Assembly: GCF_020091405.1 (NCBI RefSeq)
Contig: NZ_CP081903.1
Location: 3,658,501-3,722,500 of the forward strand
Length of the DNA stretch: 64,000 nucleotides
DNA from: Bacteroides cellulosilyticus
GTDB lineage: Bacteria; Bacteroidota; Bacteroidia; Bacteroidales; Bacteroidaceae
Reading direction: 5' to 3'
The notes below the pieces were generated by a model. It saw only the letters and a list, made by a program, of their open reading frames with translations. It had not been told where the DNA came from and ran no database searches. The translations under genes and the position numbers were made by a program. Shown one piece after another: positions 42,501-50,224 of the stretch. The first letter of the stretch is position 1. Each line of letters opens with the position of its first letter.

Positions 42501-43477
42501 CCGAAGGCGGTTCTCTCTCCCTTAACGATAAAAAGTATCATTATTATTTGCAGGATCATCAGGGAAACAACCGTGTGGTTGCTTCTTCGGATGGGAGTGT
42601 GGAGGAAACGAATCATTACTATCCGTTCGGTGGGGTTTTTGCAGGTACGGGCAATGTGCAGGCTTATAAGTATAACGGCAAGGAACTGGATGCGAAGAAG
42701 GGACTGAACTGGTATGATTATGGGGCTAGGATGTATGATGCGGGGCTTGGAAGGTGGCATGTGGTGGATCCGATGGCTGAGAAGTATCGCGGCATGAGCC
42801 CTTATGCATATTGCAATAACAGCCCGACGATAAATGTGGATTTGGACGGTAAGGACTGGTATATGCATAGTGAAACGGGTGAGTTGTATTTCAGTAAAAA
42901 TAGGAACCAATGGCATTTTAAACTGAATGATAGGATTTATTATCGAATCGGTGATAATGACATGCTGGGAGATATGAAAGATGTAACGGAACGTGCGTAT
43001 AATTATGATGAATCTTTATCTTTAGCTCAGGATAATGGTTACTCAATTAATCCGATTCAAGAGATTTTATCTGAGGTCTCCAGAGAACAGCCTTACTCTA
43101 CGGGAAAGAAATCTATTACTGTTACTACTGGTGAAATAGAAATTATAAATGAAAAGTATGGAATATTTCCTGCAGAGAAAAGTGAGAAGAAGAATTTTAA
43201 AACGAAAACATTGTATAATCCGGAATATACTATGCTCGATTATTTAGATGCTCTTGCAACAGGATCTAAAAAGACAGATGTGATTGAGAGGAATTACTTT
43301 ACATACAATAAACCTACTTTACGAGATAAAACAGGAAGTGCTCTTGGAGCTGTTTACAATGTAATGGAGGTCATGACGGGTAAACATGATTATCGTAATG
43401 TGAGCGTTTATAAGAGCTGGAATGTTTATTTGAAAGCTACAGGAGGGAAAGGTCGAATTTTACCATATAGAAAGTAA
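39581..43477 (+). CDS. Full-length secreted Rhs protein with variable C-terminal tip
   Basis: I start this at 39581 (MKTRYYYLILLLLLCLPQML, cleavage after HAQ); 39572 is equally possible. The ~1298-residue protein has a DUF6443-type N-terminal domain (NYADDLGRNIETARRG, DRPIRQYGPGQDW), many YD repeats, and the Rhs core at ~1000-1090 (YYLQDHQGNNRVV, YYPFGGVF, KGLNWYDYGARMYD, DPMAEKYRGMSPYAYCNNSP). After GKDWY the ~240-residue tip is AT-rich and of no family known to me. Codons 42155-42754 are repeated almost exactly at 44251-44850. The following gene, 3 nt on, is the candidate immunity gene. Confidence 0.9.
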   Translation: MKTRYYYLILLLLLCLPQMLHAQNTPVKPVEPNEELHAGASVTKRLAYHDAGENTTNYYRFLTTEPLLFQFDFSNFAYNQGWGDPLPQTTIALSCNLAGESSDVLPHLFLLNVDGKTGQFLTSSGSKPMELPAGSYQFTFTGHKIGGIHPLQSQTASPFTSEIPPATYFFDLHITTEVPPAPVVPEPDPDDAALPAIPSPNSEALVALPASAGVNSVCLFASRDGSGTKGDLTVNYADDLGRNIETARRGCIAQGRNLVSLQEYDSWGRKGNIWLEAAKDTTAGAYLSPAQCKTLAACTNGGDSRPYTETVYEESPLDRPIRQYGPGQDWKSKGKAVSSVYTSNSEFAGELHCMKFAAGEKTDAGMMVTATGYYDGGSLQVVKTSDEDGKAQIEFTDRSGNRVLLRQMELKAGKQVYYDTYYIYDATGNLRAVLPPELSAKAPVTGGLAKVELDRYAYLYAYDNFRRLSDRKLPGADWERFMYDDGDRLVASQDGNLRKAGKWKFMISDKFDRVCLEGVCTSCLFVIDMQHRDVHASCEYIGKKGEYHGYDLIGVGLGSPVFCKVSYYDNYRFLDDGLLPAGGTKDPLAYAPGTGYGEKYVSAKGSLTGTLTARIGASDVLSGTTSALGTISDMLSASAFYYDARGRLIQSHCGNHLSGFESDYTSYNFSGQPVKQLHVHSAPGKASLSEQYAYTYDESGLPLLVKHRLGNGAEITLSNKGYDSLGRLYQEKRNGHSSLQSEYVYNVRSWLTDIVGQRFSQNLYYNTDGLNGTKCYNGNISSMRWKSGTESNLRAYTFTYDPLNRLQAAFYGEGNSGFGNLNGFTEEVTGYDKNGNILGLKRYGQTGTDTYGLIDNLTMTLSGNQLLSVNDAATASAYNNVFEFKDGAKVSSEYAYDLNGNLTKDLNKKITGIQYNYLNLPSQVTFTDGNTTTYTYDADGTKLRTVHKIGGTTTTTDYCGNVIYENGTAKCLLTEGGSLSLNDKKYHYYLQDHQGNNRVVASSDGSVEETNHYYPFGGVFAGTGNVQAYKYNGKELDAKKGLNWYDYGARMYDAGLGRWHVVDPMAEKYRGMSPYAYCNNSPTINVDLDGKDWYMHSETGELYFSKNRNQWHFKLNDRIYYRIGDNDMLGDMKDVTERAYNYDESLSLAQDNGYSINPIQEILSEVSREQPYSTGKKSITVTTGEIEIINEKYGIFPAEKSEKKNFKTKTLYNPEYTMLDYLDALATGSKKTDVIERNYFTYNKPTLRDKTGSALGAVYNVMEVMTGKHDYRNVSVYKSWNVYLKATGGKGRILPYRK
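42155..42754 (+). repeat. 600-bp direct repeat, copy 1 (Rhs core)
   Basis: It is about 97% identical by eye to 44251-44850, with no gaps (constant offset of 2096). It spans the end of the YD repeats and the Rhs core up to GLGRW/GLGRF, where the two tips diverge. Confidence 0.95.
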
Positions 43478-43480
43478 AAT

Positions 43481-44092
43481 ATGAAAATTATATTTTTATT
43501 ATTAAGTGGTCTGTTTTTATTTCAGATCAATGTTTTGTCTCAGAATGATTTTCCTGATGAGCGTACTAAAAGAGATTATAAAGAAATAATAAGTTTATAT
43601 CCTGATTTTTTGGTTTCTCATTTACCAAAAAACTTGGATGATGTCAAGTTTGCTAATCCAGGATTATTATTTCCACGGGGTAAATATTTGAATTATATCC
43701 ATTTGATGGTGCCTTATGAAGATGAAAAGATTGAAGAGCTGAAGATAGAGGCTGCTTCAAAGGCTAAAGGTATATATCATTTTGGAGATTCTCTTTTAAT
43801 GCTTCCATATAATTATGAGAAGTTTGAGATAATCAAATCAGATTCAATCCAAAATATACCTTTTGTTAGTATGTTACCTTTGCCTAACTTTTATTCTTGG
43901 TTATACGATTTTCCACCAGCTTTTTATAAAGAAGCAGTTATTTATCTTTTTGATGCAGAAAAGGGTAATTTTTTGACGGATAATTCTCTCTCTAAGAATG
44001 GTGTCGGTTTACCAGAAGCATGGAAGCATGGTTATACAAAAGGAGCCGTTTTTTATAAAAACTTTATATTCTATTGGCTCGAAGTATGGTAA
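43481..44092 (+). CDS. Candidate immunity protein for the first Rhs tip
   Basis: This 203-residue AT-rich gene begins 3 nt after the Rhs stop. It encodes a signal peptide (ending NVLSQ) and a soluble domain without known motifs (LMLPYNYEKFEIIKSDSI and NFYSWLYDFPPAFYKEAV are typical segments). Position directly after a variable tip is the normal place for an immunity gene; a periplasmic location suggests that the toxin acts in the periplasm or envelope. The family is not recognised. Confidence 0.55.
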   Translation: MKIIFLLLSGLFLFQINVLSQNDFPDERTKRDYKEIISLYPDFLVSHLPKNLDDVKFANPGLLFPRGKYLNYIHLMVPYEDEKIEELKIEAASKAKGIYHFGDSLLMLPYNYEKFEIIKSDSIQNIPFVSMLPLPNFYSWLYDFPPAFYKEAVIYLFDAEKGNFLTDNSLSKNGVGLPEAWKHGYTKGAVFYKNFIFYWLEVW

Positions 44093-44131
44093 GAAAATGA
44101 AATAATGATTTCCCGTTCAGTCGGATATACC

Positions 44132-44250
44132 ATCCGACTGCCTCTGGCATAAAGCTTTTTAATCTATGACCTTGAATTTTCCCTGTCTCCTGAATATGAA
44201 CTATTCTTAGAGACGGGGATTTTTTATTCGCTCTGTTTGGCAATCTTATA
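44132..44250 (+). repeat. Module tail, copy 1
   Basis: From ATCCGACTG (44132) through the terminator to AATCTTA (44243-44249) this stretch is related to 46096-46207. A small hairpin, CAGTCGGAT (44118-44126) with ATCCGACTG (44132-44140), lies at its left edge. The tail runs straight into the second Rhs core copy. Confidence 0.7.
44181..44226 (+). terminator. Terminator after the first immunity gene
   Basis: CCCTGTCTC (44181-44189) pairs with GAGACGGGG (44210-44218), 20-nt loop, then ATTTTTT. The loop sequence is identical to that of the terminator at 46142-46179, which marks a duplication. Confidence 0.82.
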
Positions 44251-44850
44251 ATGACGCTGAACGGCAACCAGCTGCTGTCTGTCAATGATGCCGCTACCGC
44301 TTCGGCCTACAATAACGTTTTCGAGTTCAAGGACGTTGCCAAAGTATCATCCGAGTATGCTTACGACCTGAATGGAAATTTAACGAAAGATTTAAATAAG
44401 AAAATCACTGGTATTCAATATAATTACTTAAATTTGCCCAGTCAGGTTACATTCGCCGATGGCAACACGACAACCTATATTTATGATGCGGACGGAACGA
44501 AACTTCGCGCAGTACATAAGATAGGCGGCACTACCACCACGACTGATTACTGTGGCAATGTGATCTATGAAAACGGTACGGCTAAGTGTCTGTTGACCGA
44601 AGGCGGTTATCTCTCCCTTAACGATAAAAAGTATCATTATTATTTGCAGGATCATCAGGGGAACAACCGTGTGGTTGCTTCTTCGGATGGGAGTGTGGAG
44701 GAAACGAATCATTACTATCCGTTCGGTGGGGTTTTTGCAGGTACGGGCAATGTGCAGGCTTATAAGTATAACGGCAAGGAACTGGATGCGAAGAAGGGAC
44801 TGAACTGGTATGATTATGGGGCGAGGATGTATGATGCGGGGCTGGGAAGG
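44251..44850 (+). repeat. 600-bp direct repeat, copy 2 (Rhs core)
   Basis: Second copy of 42155-42754, differing at roughly 17 scattered positions. It starts precisely where the tail of the first module ends, with short homology AATCTTA/AACCTTA at the junction. Confidence 0.95.
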
Positions 44851-45570
44851 TTTACAACGGTGGATCCGTTTGCTGAAAATTATTACGCTACGAGTTCTTA
44901 TGCGTACTGTGGGAATAATCCTGTTAATCGTATAGATCCTGATGGGAAAGACTGGCGCATACAAACTCAATATAACCGTGAAATAGATAAAATTGAATAT
45001 ATTATAACTGTGAATGCAGTTCTTTATAATAATTCAAGTAATCGAGATATTAATATAGAGCAATTAGCCACTACTATTATTAACCAAGTGACTAATGTAT
45101 ATAATATTTCTGAAAAAAGTTTTGTAGCAAAGATGAATTTCAATCTTAAAGTAGTCAAATCGGTAAGTGAAATAGGGGAGCGAGATCATGTTATTCAGAT
45201 TGTTGACCAGAATCTTTTTAGAAAATCGGATTCAAAGAGTGAAGTCTCAGCCGAAGCGTCTTTATTTGGACTAAGTATTAGGATTGGAACTAATCTTGTT
45301 GAAAGTACTTTAAAGGGAGATAACATGAGGACCATCGCTCACGAATTGGGGCATACAGGTGGATTGAGGCATTTGAATGATAAAGAAAGTGTGAACAATT
45401 TAATGATGCAGTCTTATTATGTTGACTTGTATAAGGGGAATTATAACACTGCAACCCTTCTTTATCACAATCAAATAAAAGCGATAAGGGATAATTATAT
45501 AAATAATAAGTTACATCAATATTCTTCTTTAAGTAGGAATTGGTTTGGCAAAAAAAGATTAGGAAAATGA
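44251..45570 (+). CDS. Displaced Rhs C-terminal tip with metzincin-type zinc motif
   Basis: This 439-residue frame encodes the end of an Rhs core (residues 1-200, almost identical to the upstream Rhs protein) and a different 239-residue tip. It has no signal peptide and no N-terminal Rhs shell, so it is an 'orphan' tip. The tip carries HELGHTGGLRH at residues 364-374, the HExxHxxGxxH zinc-binding motif of metzincin metalloproteases. Recombination between the 600-bp repeats would join it to the full-length Rhs gene. The stop overlaps the next start (ATGA at 45567). Whether it is translated as it stands is unknown. Confidence 0.85.
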   Translation: MTLNGNQLLSVNDAATASAYNNVFEFKDVAKVSSEYAYDLNGNLTKDLNKKITGIQYNYLNLPSQVTFADGNTTTYIYDADGTKLRAVHKIGGTTTTTDYCGNVIYENGTAKCLLTEGGYLSLNDKKYHYYLQDHQGNNRVVASSDGSVEETNHYYPFGGVFAGTGNVQAYKYNGKELDAKKGLNWYDYGARMYDAGLGRFTTVDPFAENYYATSSYAYCGNNPVNRIDPDGKDWRIQTQYNREIDKIEYIITVNAVLYNNSSNRDINIEQLATTIINQVTNVYNISEKSFVAKMNFNLKVVKSVSEIGERDHVIQIVDQNLFRKSDSKSEVSAEASLFGLSIRIGTNLVESTLKGDNMRTIAHELGHTGGLRHLNDKESVNNLMMQSYYVDLYKGNYNTATLLYHNQIKAIRDNYINNKLHQYSSLSRNWFGKKRLGK

Positions 45571-46067
45571 AAAAAAACATATTGTTTGTAATAGGGGTAT
45601 TCTTGTTACTTTCATGTAGTACAGGAAGTCAAAGACAACATGCTAATTTTTCTATTTTTGTTACTTGTACCAGTAAGAATTGGAATGGTCGAAATAATCA
45701 AGATTATATCAAACTTTGGATAAATGACAGTTTATTGTTTAGTGGTACTTATTACACACAATACAATGATACTATTCCTGATGAAATTGAGGATTTGGAA
45801 ACTCCTTTTGGACCAGAAATAATAGTTGACCCTTTCGGTATGAGAGTTGCTGATTTAGATAAAAGTAATTATCAAGATAGTATCAAGATAAGAATTCGTT
45901 TAATTGCCTTAGATGATGTTTTGTTTAACAATAAGCAAGTAATGGACAGTACTTTTTTTTATAGAATAGATAATATTTCAGCTATTGGTATTACTGATGC
46001 AGGAAGAACAGGTTTTTTCTTGGTTATTGATTCTATTAAAAATCCGGAGTGTTGGCTTTACATATAG
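45567..46067 (+). CDS. Lipoprotein, candidate immunity protein for the metzincin tip
   Basis: The start at 45567 overlaps the displaced tip stop by ATGA and gives 166 residues with a lipobox (VFLLLSCS, Cys ~15). The mature part is beta-rich (SIFVTCTSKNWN, SIKIRIRLIALDDVLF, GRTGFFLVIDSI). No known family. Coupling to the tip gene and periplasmic location fit a protease inhibitor that acts as immunity protein; this is inference from context. Confidence 0.6.
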   Translation: MKKNILFVIGVFLLLSCSTGSQRQHANFSIFVTCTSKNWNGRNNQDYIKLWINDSLLFSGTYYTQYNDTIPDEIEDLETPFGPEIIVDPFGMRVADLDKSNYQDSIKIRIRLIALDDVLFNNKQVMDSTFFYRIDNISAIGITDAGRTGFFLVIDSIKNPECWLYI

Positions 46068-46095
46068 TTTGTTTTCCATTTATAAGGATATTTAT

Positions 46096-46207
46096 CCGAC
46101 TGTTTCGAACATAAGGATTTTAATTCGTAAATCAGAATCTTCCCTGTCTCCTGAATATGAACTATTCTTAGAGGCAGGGATTTTTTGTCCCTGTTGTTCT
46201 AGAATCT
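46096..46207 (+). repeat. Module tail, copy 2
   Basis: Starts ATCCGACTG and ends AATCTTA like 44132-44250. The middle is diverged, but the terminator with its 20-nt loop is conserved. Confidence 0.65.
46142..46186 (+). terminator. Terminator after the second immunity gene
   Basis: CCCTGTCTC (46142-46150) pairs with GAGGCAGGG (46171-46179) with one G-T pair, followed by ATTTTTT. Confidence 0.85.
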
Positions 46208-46314
46208 TATCTATTCTATAGAATGCTAGGGGATAGTGCATTATCAATTTCCCTTGTTTCTAAACTTTTTTGATATTTTCCTTCATTTACTTAATTTTTC
46301 TGTTTTATTATGTA

Positions 46315-46322
46315 TACCTTTG
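46315..46322 (+). promoter_or_regulatory. Bacteroides -7 promoter element (TACCTTTG)
   Basis: TACCTTTG lies 33 nt before the start at 46356 in an AT-rich region; a T-rich stretch around 46293 stands in the -33 position. Confidence 0.6.
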
Positions 46323-46355
46323 GACTGTATCTATTTTTATATAAAAAACAACAAC

Positions 46356-47522
46356 ATGAAAAGACACTTATTTCAATTGCTATGTCTATGCTCTTTTTGT
46401 TCCTTTATGACAACAATACAAGCACAAAGAAATTATCGTCCGGGCTTTATCATTACCCTTCAAAAGGATACGATCTACGGACAAATAGACTTTCGTACGG
46501 AAGTAATGAATGAATTGCGTTGCGTGTTCCGGACAGACAGCACTCTTCAGGAAAAAACATATAACCCTTTTGATATATGGGGATATCGTTTTACGGATGA
46601 TGGCAAGATGTATGTTTCAAAATCTGTAACCTTGAAGAGAGAGGAAGCTCCTTTGGATATCTTTCTTGAATATTTAGTGAAAGGGATAAAAAGTCTATAT
46701 TACATGGAAACTGCTACCGGGATTCCCGTTTATTTTATAGAAGATGGCGATAGATTAATTAAAGTAGATGCTCCGAAATTGGCTGAAAAGGTCACCACTT
46801 TCCAGTTTAAAGGAGAAATTGACCGTTATATTCCAATCTTGCACTATGCCTTTAGTGATTGTCCTACTTTGAAATCTCAAATAGACCGTACGCAGTTTAA
46901 TCATAAGAGCCTAATTAAGCTTACTAAAAAATATCATTATGCGATGTGTACCAGTAACGAAGATTGTGTTGAGTTTGTTGCTATAAAAGATAAAAACAGA
47001 GTGCAAATACGACTTATGCCTTATGGCGGAATCATGCAGTATACATTGCCTCAAGAAACTTTTTCCGGTAGTCTCAAGCGTCCTAAACTGTCTTATTTAT
47101 TAGGAATAAATGTGGCGGTGAGCTCAAAACGCTGGATGAGCTCAATCAGTGGCATTGTGGATTTGTCTTTTTCAAGGTTGGCAACTACCGACGGGACTTT
47201 CAACTACTCGGGCACGTTGTTTTCACCCCAGTTCGGATTACGGTATACCCATCCTAAAGGGAATGTACACCCGTTTGTGGGATTTGGGGCGGATATGAGT
47301 GTCATGATAACGTCTGATTCGAATAATGAATATCAGAAATTACGAAGAGTCGGTTATCCCGGGTATTATGCTGAACTCGGTTTAGATATCCCGCTATCTA
47401 AGAAAAAGAAACAAGCTCTGAATATTCGCTTCCAATTTAAAAATATTAGAGATCTTGAGGAAAAGACTAATTTTGCTTATGGTTGGTCAGGGACAGTAGG
47501 GTATACACTTCAAGTCCATTAA
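46356..47522 (+). CDS. Outer-membrane beta-barrel-like exported protein
   Basis: The start at 46356 gives 388 residues with a signal peptide (ending TIQAQ); the frame extends upstream without support. The N-terminal ~200 residues contain FIITLQKDTIYGQIDFRTE and YMETATGIPVYFIEDGDR. The C-terminal half has alternating strands ending in an aromatic-rich TNFAYGWSGTVGYTLQVH, typical of small Bacteroidetes outer-membrane barrels. No specific function is known. It stands alone at the right edge of the Rhs region and may be the first core gene after the island. Confidence 0.7.
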   Translation: MKRHLFQLLCLCSFCSFMTTIQAQRNYRPGFIITLQKDTIYGQIDFRTEVMNELRCVFRTDSTLQEKTYNPFDIWGYRFTDDGKMYVSKSVTLKREEAPLDIFLEYLVKGIKSLYYMETATGIPVYFIEDGDRLIKVDAPKLAEKVTTFQFKGEIDRYIPILHYAFSDCPTLKSQIDRTQFNHKSLIKLTKKYHYAMCTSNEDCVEFVAIKDKNRVQIRLMPYGGIMQYTLPQETFSGSLKRPKLSYLLGINVAVSSKRWMSSISGIVDLSFSRLATTDGTFNYSGTLFSPQFGLRYTHPKGNVHPFVGFGADMSVMITSDSNNEYQKLRRVGYPGYYAELGLDIPLSKKKKQALNIRFQFKNIRDLEEKTNFAYGWSGTVGYTLQVH

Positions 47523-47563
47523 ATAAAAATAGTCTAAGAGGGGCTTTCTTTAAAGAAAAATCG

Positions 47564-47571
47564 TATTTTTG
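47564..47571 (+). promoter_or_regulatory. ndk -7 promoter element (TATTTTTG)
   Basis: TATTTTTG fits TAnnTTTG, 48 nt before the ndk start. Confidence 0.5.
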
Positions 47572-47619
47572 GAAAAATTATTGAAAGGAGTATTTCTATA
47601 ACTAAAAGAACCGACTATT

Positions 47620-48084
47620 ATGATGGAAAAAACACTGGTTATTTTGAAACCATGTACCCTCCAAAGAGGCTTGGTAGGTGAGATTACGAACAGATTCGAG
47701 CGTAAAGGCTTGCGTCTGGCCGGAATGAAAATGGTTCAGCTGACGGATGAAGTGCTCAGTGAGCATTACGCCCATTTAAGTGCGAAACCCTTCTTTCAGC
47801 GCGTAAAGGATTCGATGATGGCATGTCCGGTTATTGTGTGCTGCTTTGAAGGAGTAGATGCCATTGAAGCGGTGAGAGCTTTGACCGGCCCTACCAATGG
47901 CAGGAAGGCAGCTCCCGGAACCATCCGCGGAGATTACAGTATGAGTTTCCAGGAAAATATCGTTCATGCATCCGACTCACCTGAAGCGGCTGAAGTGGAA
48001 TTGAAAAGATTTTTTAAACCGGAAGAAATATTTGACTATAAGCAGGCTACATTCGACTTCCTGTACGCTAATGACGAGTATTAG
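47620..48084 (+). CDS. ndk: Nucleoside diphosphate kinase
   Basis: Ndk transfers phosphate between nucleoside tri- and diphosphates through a phospho-histidine. The 154-residue protein has the start EKTLVILKPCTLQRGLVGEI, the KPFFQRVKDSMMACPVIV core, and the active-site His in NIVHASDSPEAAEVELKRFF. Length is typical. Two ATGs in a row (47620, 47623) are both possible starts. It has its own promoter. Confidence 0.97.
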   Translation: MMEKTLVILKPCTLQRGLVGEITNRFERKGLRLAGMKMVQLTDEVLSEHYAHLSAKPFFQRVKDSMMACPVIVCCFEGVDAIEAVRALTGPTNGRKAAPGTIRGDYSMSFQENIVHASDSPEAAEVELKRFFKPEEIFDYKQATFDFLYANDEY

Positions 48085-48172
48085 CGAGGAAAAAGAAAAA
48101 TAAGTTTGCAATAAACTACGCTGATGTAGTAAGGAAAATGTCGACTACAGCTTTCTAATTCAATTAAAGTAG

Positions 48173-48180
48173 TATCTTTG
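48173..48180 (+). promoter_or_regulatory. -7 promoter element (TATCTTTG) of the coaX operon
   Basis: TATCTTTG lies 25 nt before the GTG start of coaX. The run of close or overlapping genes to 53460 suggests that it drives coaX through the CNNM gene. Confidence 0.65.
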
Positions 48181-48205
48181 TGCCCGGAAAATTAATCTTC
48201 ATTCA

Positions 48206-48937
48206 GTGAATCTGGTTATTGATATAGGAAATACGGTGGCAAAAGTAGCTGTCTTTGATGGCGTTTCACTATTGGAAGTGGCGTATGACTCTAATCGAAA
48301 TTTGGAGCATTTGTCGGACATCTATAGTAAATATCACTTTGAAAAAGCAATTGTTGCTACTGTTATCGACTTGAGTGAGCAGGTGCTGGCACAATTGGCA
48401 TTACTTCCCATACCTGTGCTTTGGCTGAATGAAATGACTCCACTCCCGGTAGTGAATCTATATGAAACACCCCGAACGCTGGGGTATGATCGTATGGCTG
48501 CCGTGGTGGGTGCCAATGAGCAATTTCCCGGAAAAGACATACTGGTGATAGATGCCGGCACGTGCATTACGTACGAATTTGTGGATGCCGAAGGACGCTA
48601 TCACGGTGGGAATATTTCTCCGGGTATGCAGATGCGTTTTCGGGCGCTTCACCAGTTTACCGGACGCTTGCCGCTGGTGCAACGCGAGGGACGTGAACTC
48701 CCGATGGGAAAAGATACTGAAACTGCCATCCGTGCGGGAGTTTTGAAAGGTATGGAATATGAGATTTCTGGTTACATAGTGGCTATGAAACATAAATATC
48801 CTGAACTTTTGGTTTTTTTAACGGGCGGGGATGATTTTTCTTTTGATACAAACTTAAAAAGTATCATCTTTGCAGACAGATTTTTAGTGTTGAAAGGATT
48901 AAATCGAATTTTAAACTATAATAATGACAAGATTTAG
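48206..48937 (+). CDS. coaX: Type III pantothenate kinase
   Basis: CoaX phosphorylates pantothenate using ATP and a monovalent cation. The 243-residue protein has the motifs [13 protein letters not shown] (residues 5-17), [22 protein letters not shown] and [11 protein letters not shown], which define the type III family. The start is GTG at 48206, giving NLVIDIGNT; no suitable ATG lies nearby. A type II kinase is present at 2269-3096. The stop codon overlaps the next gene by 14 nt. Confidence 0.95.
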   Translation: MNLVIDIGNTVAKVAVFDGVSLLEVAYDSNRNLEHLSDIYSKYHFEKAIVATVIDLSEQVLAQLALLPIPVLWLNEMTPLPVVNLYETPRTLGYDRMAAVVGANEQFPGKDILVIDAGTCITYEFVDAEGRYHGGNISPGMQMRFRALHQFTGRLPLVQREGRELPMGKDTETAIRAGVLKGMEYEISGYIVAMKHKYPELLVFLTGGDDFSFDTNLKSIIFADRFLVLKGLNRILNYNNDKI

Positions 48938-50186
48938 ACAAACACTTTTGGTGCTTTTGCTCACGATATTATCTGGAGCGACGGTCGCTCAAAATAATAC
49001 AAATTCTCCCTATACACGATACGGATACGGACAACTGGCAGATCATGGGTCAGGTAACAGTAAGGCAATGGGTGGCATTGCTTATGGTTTACGTGACAGA
49101 TATCAGACCAATTTTGCGAATCCGGCATCTTATACGGCGGTCGACTCGTTAACTTTCATGTTCGACGGAGGTATTTCTATGCAAAACACCAACTTCAGTG
49201 ATGGAGTAGTGAAGATGAATGCCAAGAACTCAAGTTTTGACTACATTACGATGCAGTTCCGTCTGTCAAAAAAAGGAGCCATGAGTATAGGATTGTTACC
49301 TTATTCTAATGTGGGATATAAAATGGGTAACTATCAGGAAAACACTGAAATACCGACTTCCTCAGCCAGTACGACTTATTCCGGTGAAGGAGGTTTACAT
49401 CAACTTTATATAGGTGCAGGTTTTAAAATTATTAAAAATCTTTCCGTTGGTGCGAATATTTCGTATCTTTGGGGAGATATAACGCATACGCGGCAACAGT
49501 CATTTACATCTAACTCAAACATCATGCCCTTGACAACGCTTACCGGGATGGAGGTTACGAGTTATAAACTTGACTTTGGAGCGCAGTATACACAGCAATT
49601 CGGTAAGAAACATGCGGCTACTTTGGGAGTCGTTTTCTCACCGGGACATAATTTGGGAAATGATGCGTATGTACAAACCCAGCTGGGCAATAGCACAACG
49701 GGATATACTACAACGCAGAAGGATACTATATTGACAATGGGTATTCCTATGACGCTGGGCGCAGGTGTGACGTATGTGTACGATGATCGTCTGACAGTGG
49801 GTGCGGATGTGATGTTCCAGAAATGGAACAGCGTGACATTCATGAATGAGCCGGATGCGTTCTGTAATAAAGTGAAGGTTGCTTTAGGTGCGGAATATAT
49901 TCCTAACATGATGGGTAGAAGTTATCTTTCACACATCAAATATCGTTTGGGAGCTTATTATTCTAAACCTTATTATAAGATAGATGGCGTACGTGCCGCA
50001 AATGAATATGGAGTAACTGCCGGTTTCGGTTTGCCTCTTCCACGTAGCCGTTCCGTATTGAGTGTCTCGGCACAGTATGTGAGAACGCAAGGCACGGAAA
50101 GCCAATTCTTGAACGAGAATACATTGCGTCTTTGCATTGGCGTGACATTCAATGAACGTTGGTTCTGGAAGCGTAAAGTTGAATAG
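48924..50186 (+). CDS. FadL/OmpP1-like outer-membrane porin-type protein
   Basis: This 420-residue exported protein (signal peptide ending TVAQ) has the N-terminal pattern [24 protein letters not shown] and [12 protein letters not shown]; the NPAS motif and glycine-rich start are typical of FadL-like outer-membrane proteins. The remainder is a regular beta barrel (for example [25 protein letters not shown] in parts) ending in an aromatic residue-rich strand. The substrate is unknown. It overlaps coaX by 14 nt and is followed by the TPR gene at 38 nt. Confidence 0.8.
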   Translation: MTRFRQTLLVLLLTILSGATVAQNNTNSPYTRYGYGQLADHGSGNSKAMGGIAYGLRDRYQTNFANPASYTAVDSLTFMFDGGISMQNTNFSDGVVKMNAKNSSFDYITMQFRLSKKGAMSIGLLPYSNVGYKMGNYQENTEIPTSSASTTYSGEGGLHQLYIGAGFKIIKNLSVGANISYLWGDITHTRQQSFTSNSNIMPLTTLTGMEVTSYKLDFGAQYTQQFGKKHAATLGVVFSPGHNLGNDAYVQTQLGNSTTGYTTTQKDTILTMGIPMTLGAGVTYVYDDRLTVGADVMFQKWNSVTFMNEPDAFCNKVKVALGAEYIPNMMGRSYLSHIKYRLGAYYSKPYYKIDGVRAANEYGVTAGFGLPLPRSRSVLSVSAQYVRTQGTESQFLNENTLRLCIGVTFNERWFWKRKVE

Positions 50187-50224
50187 TGAAGAATAGACAA
50201 TATAACAACTAAAATTTAAATACA

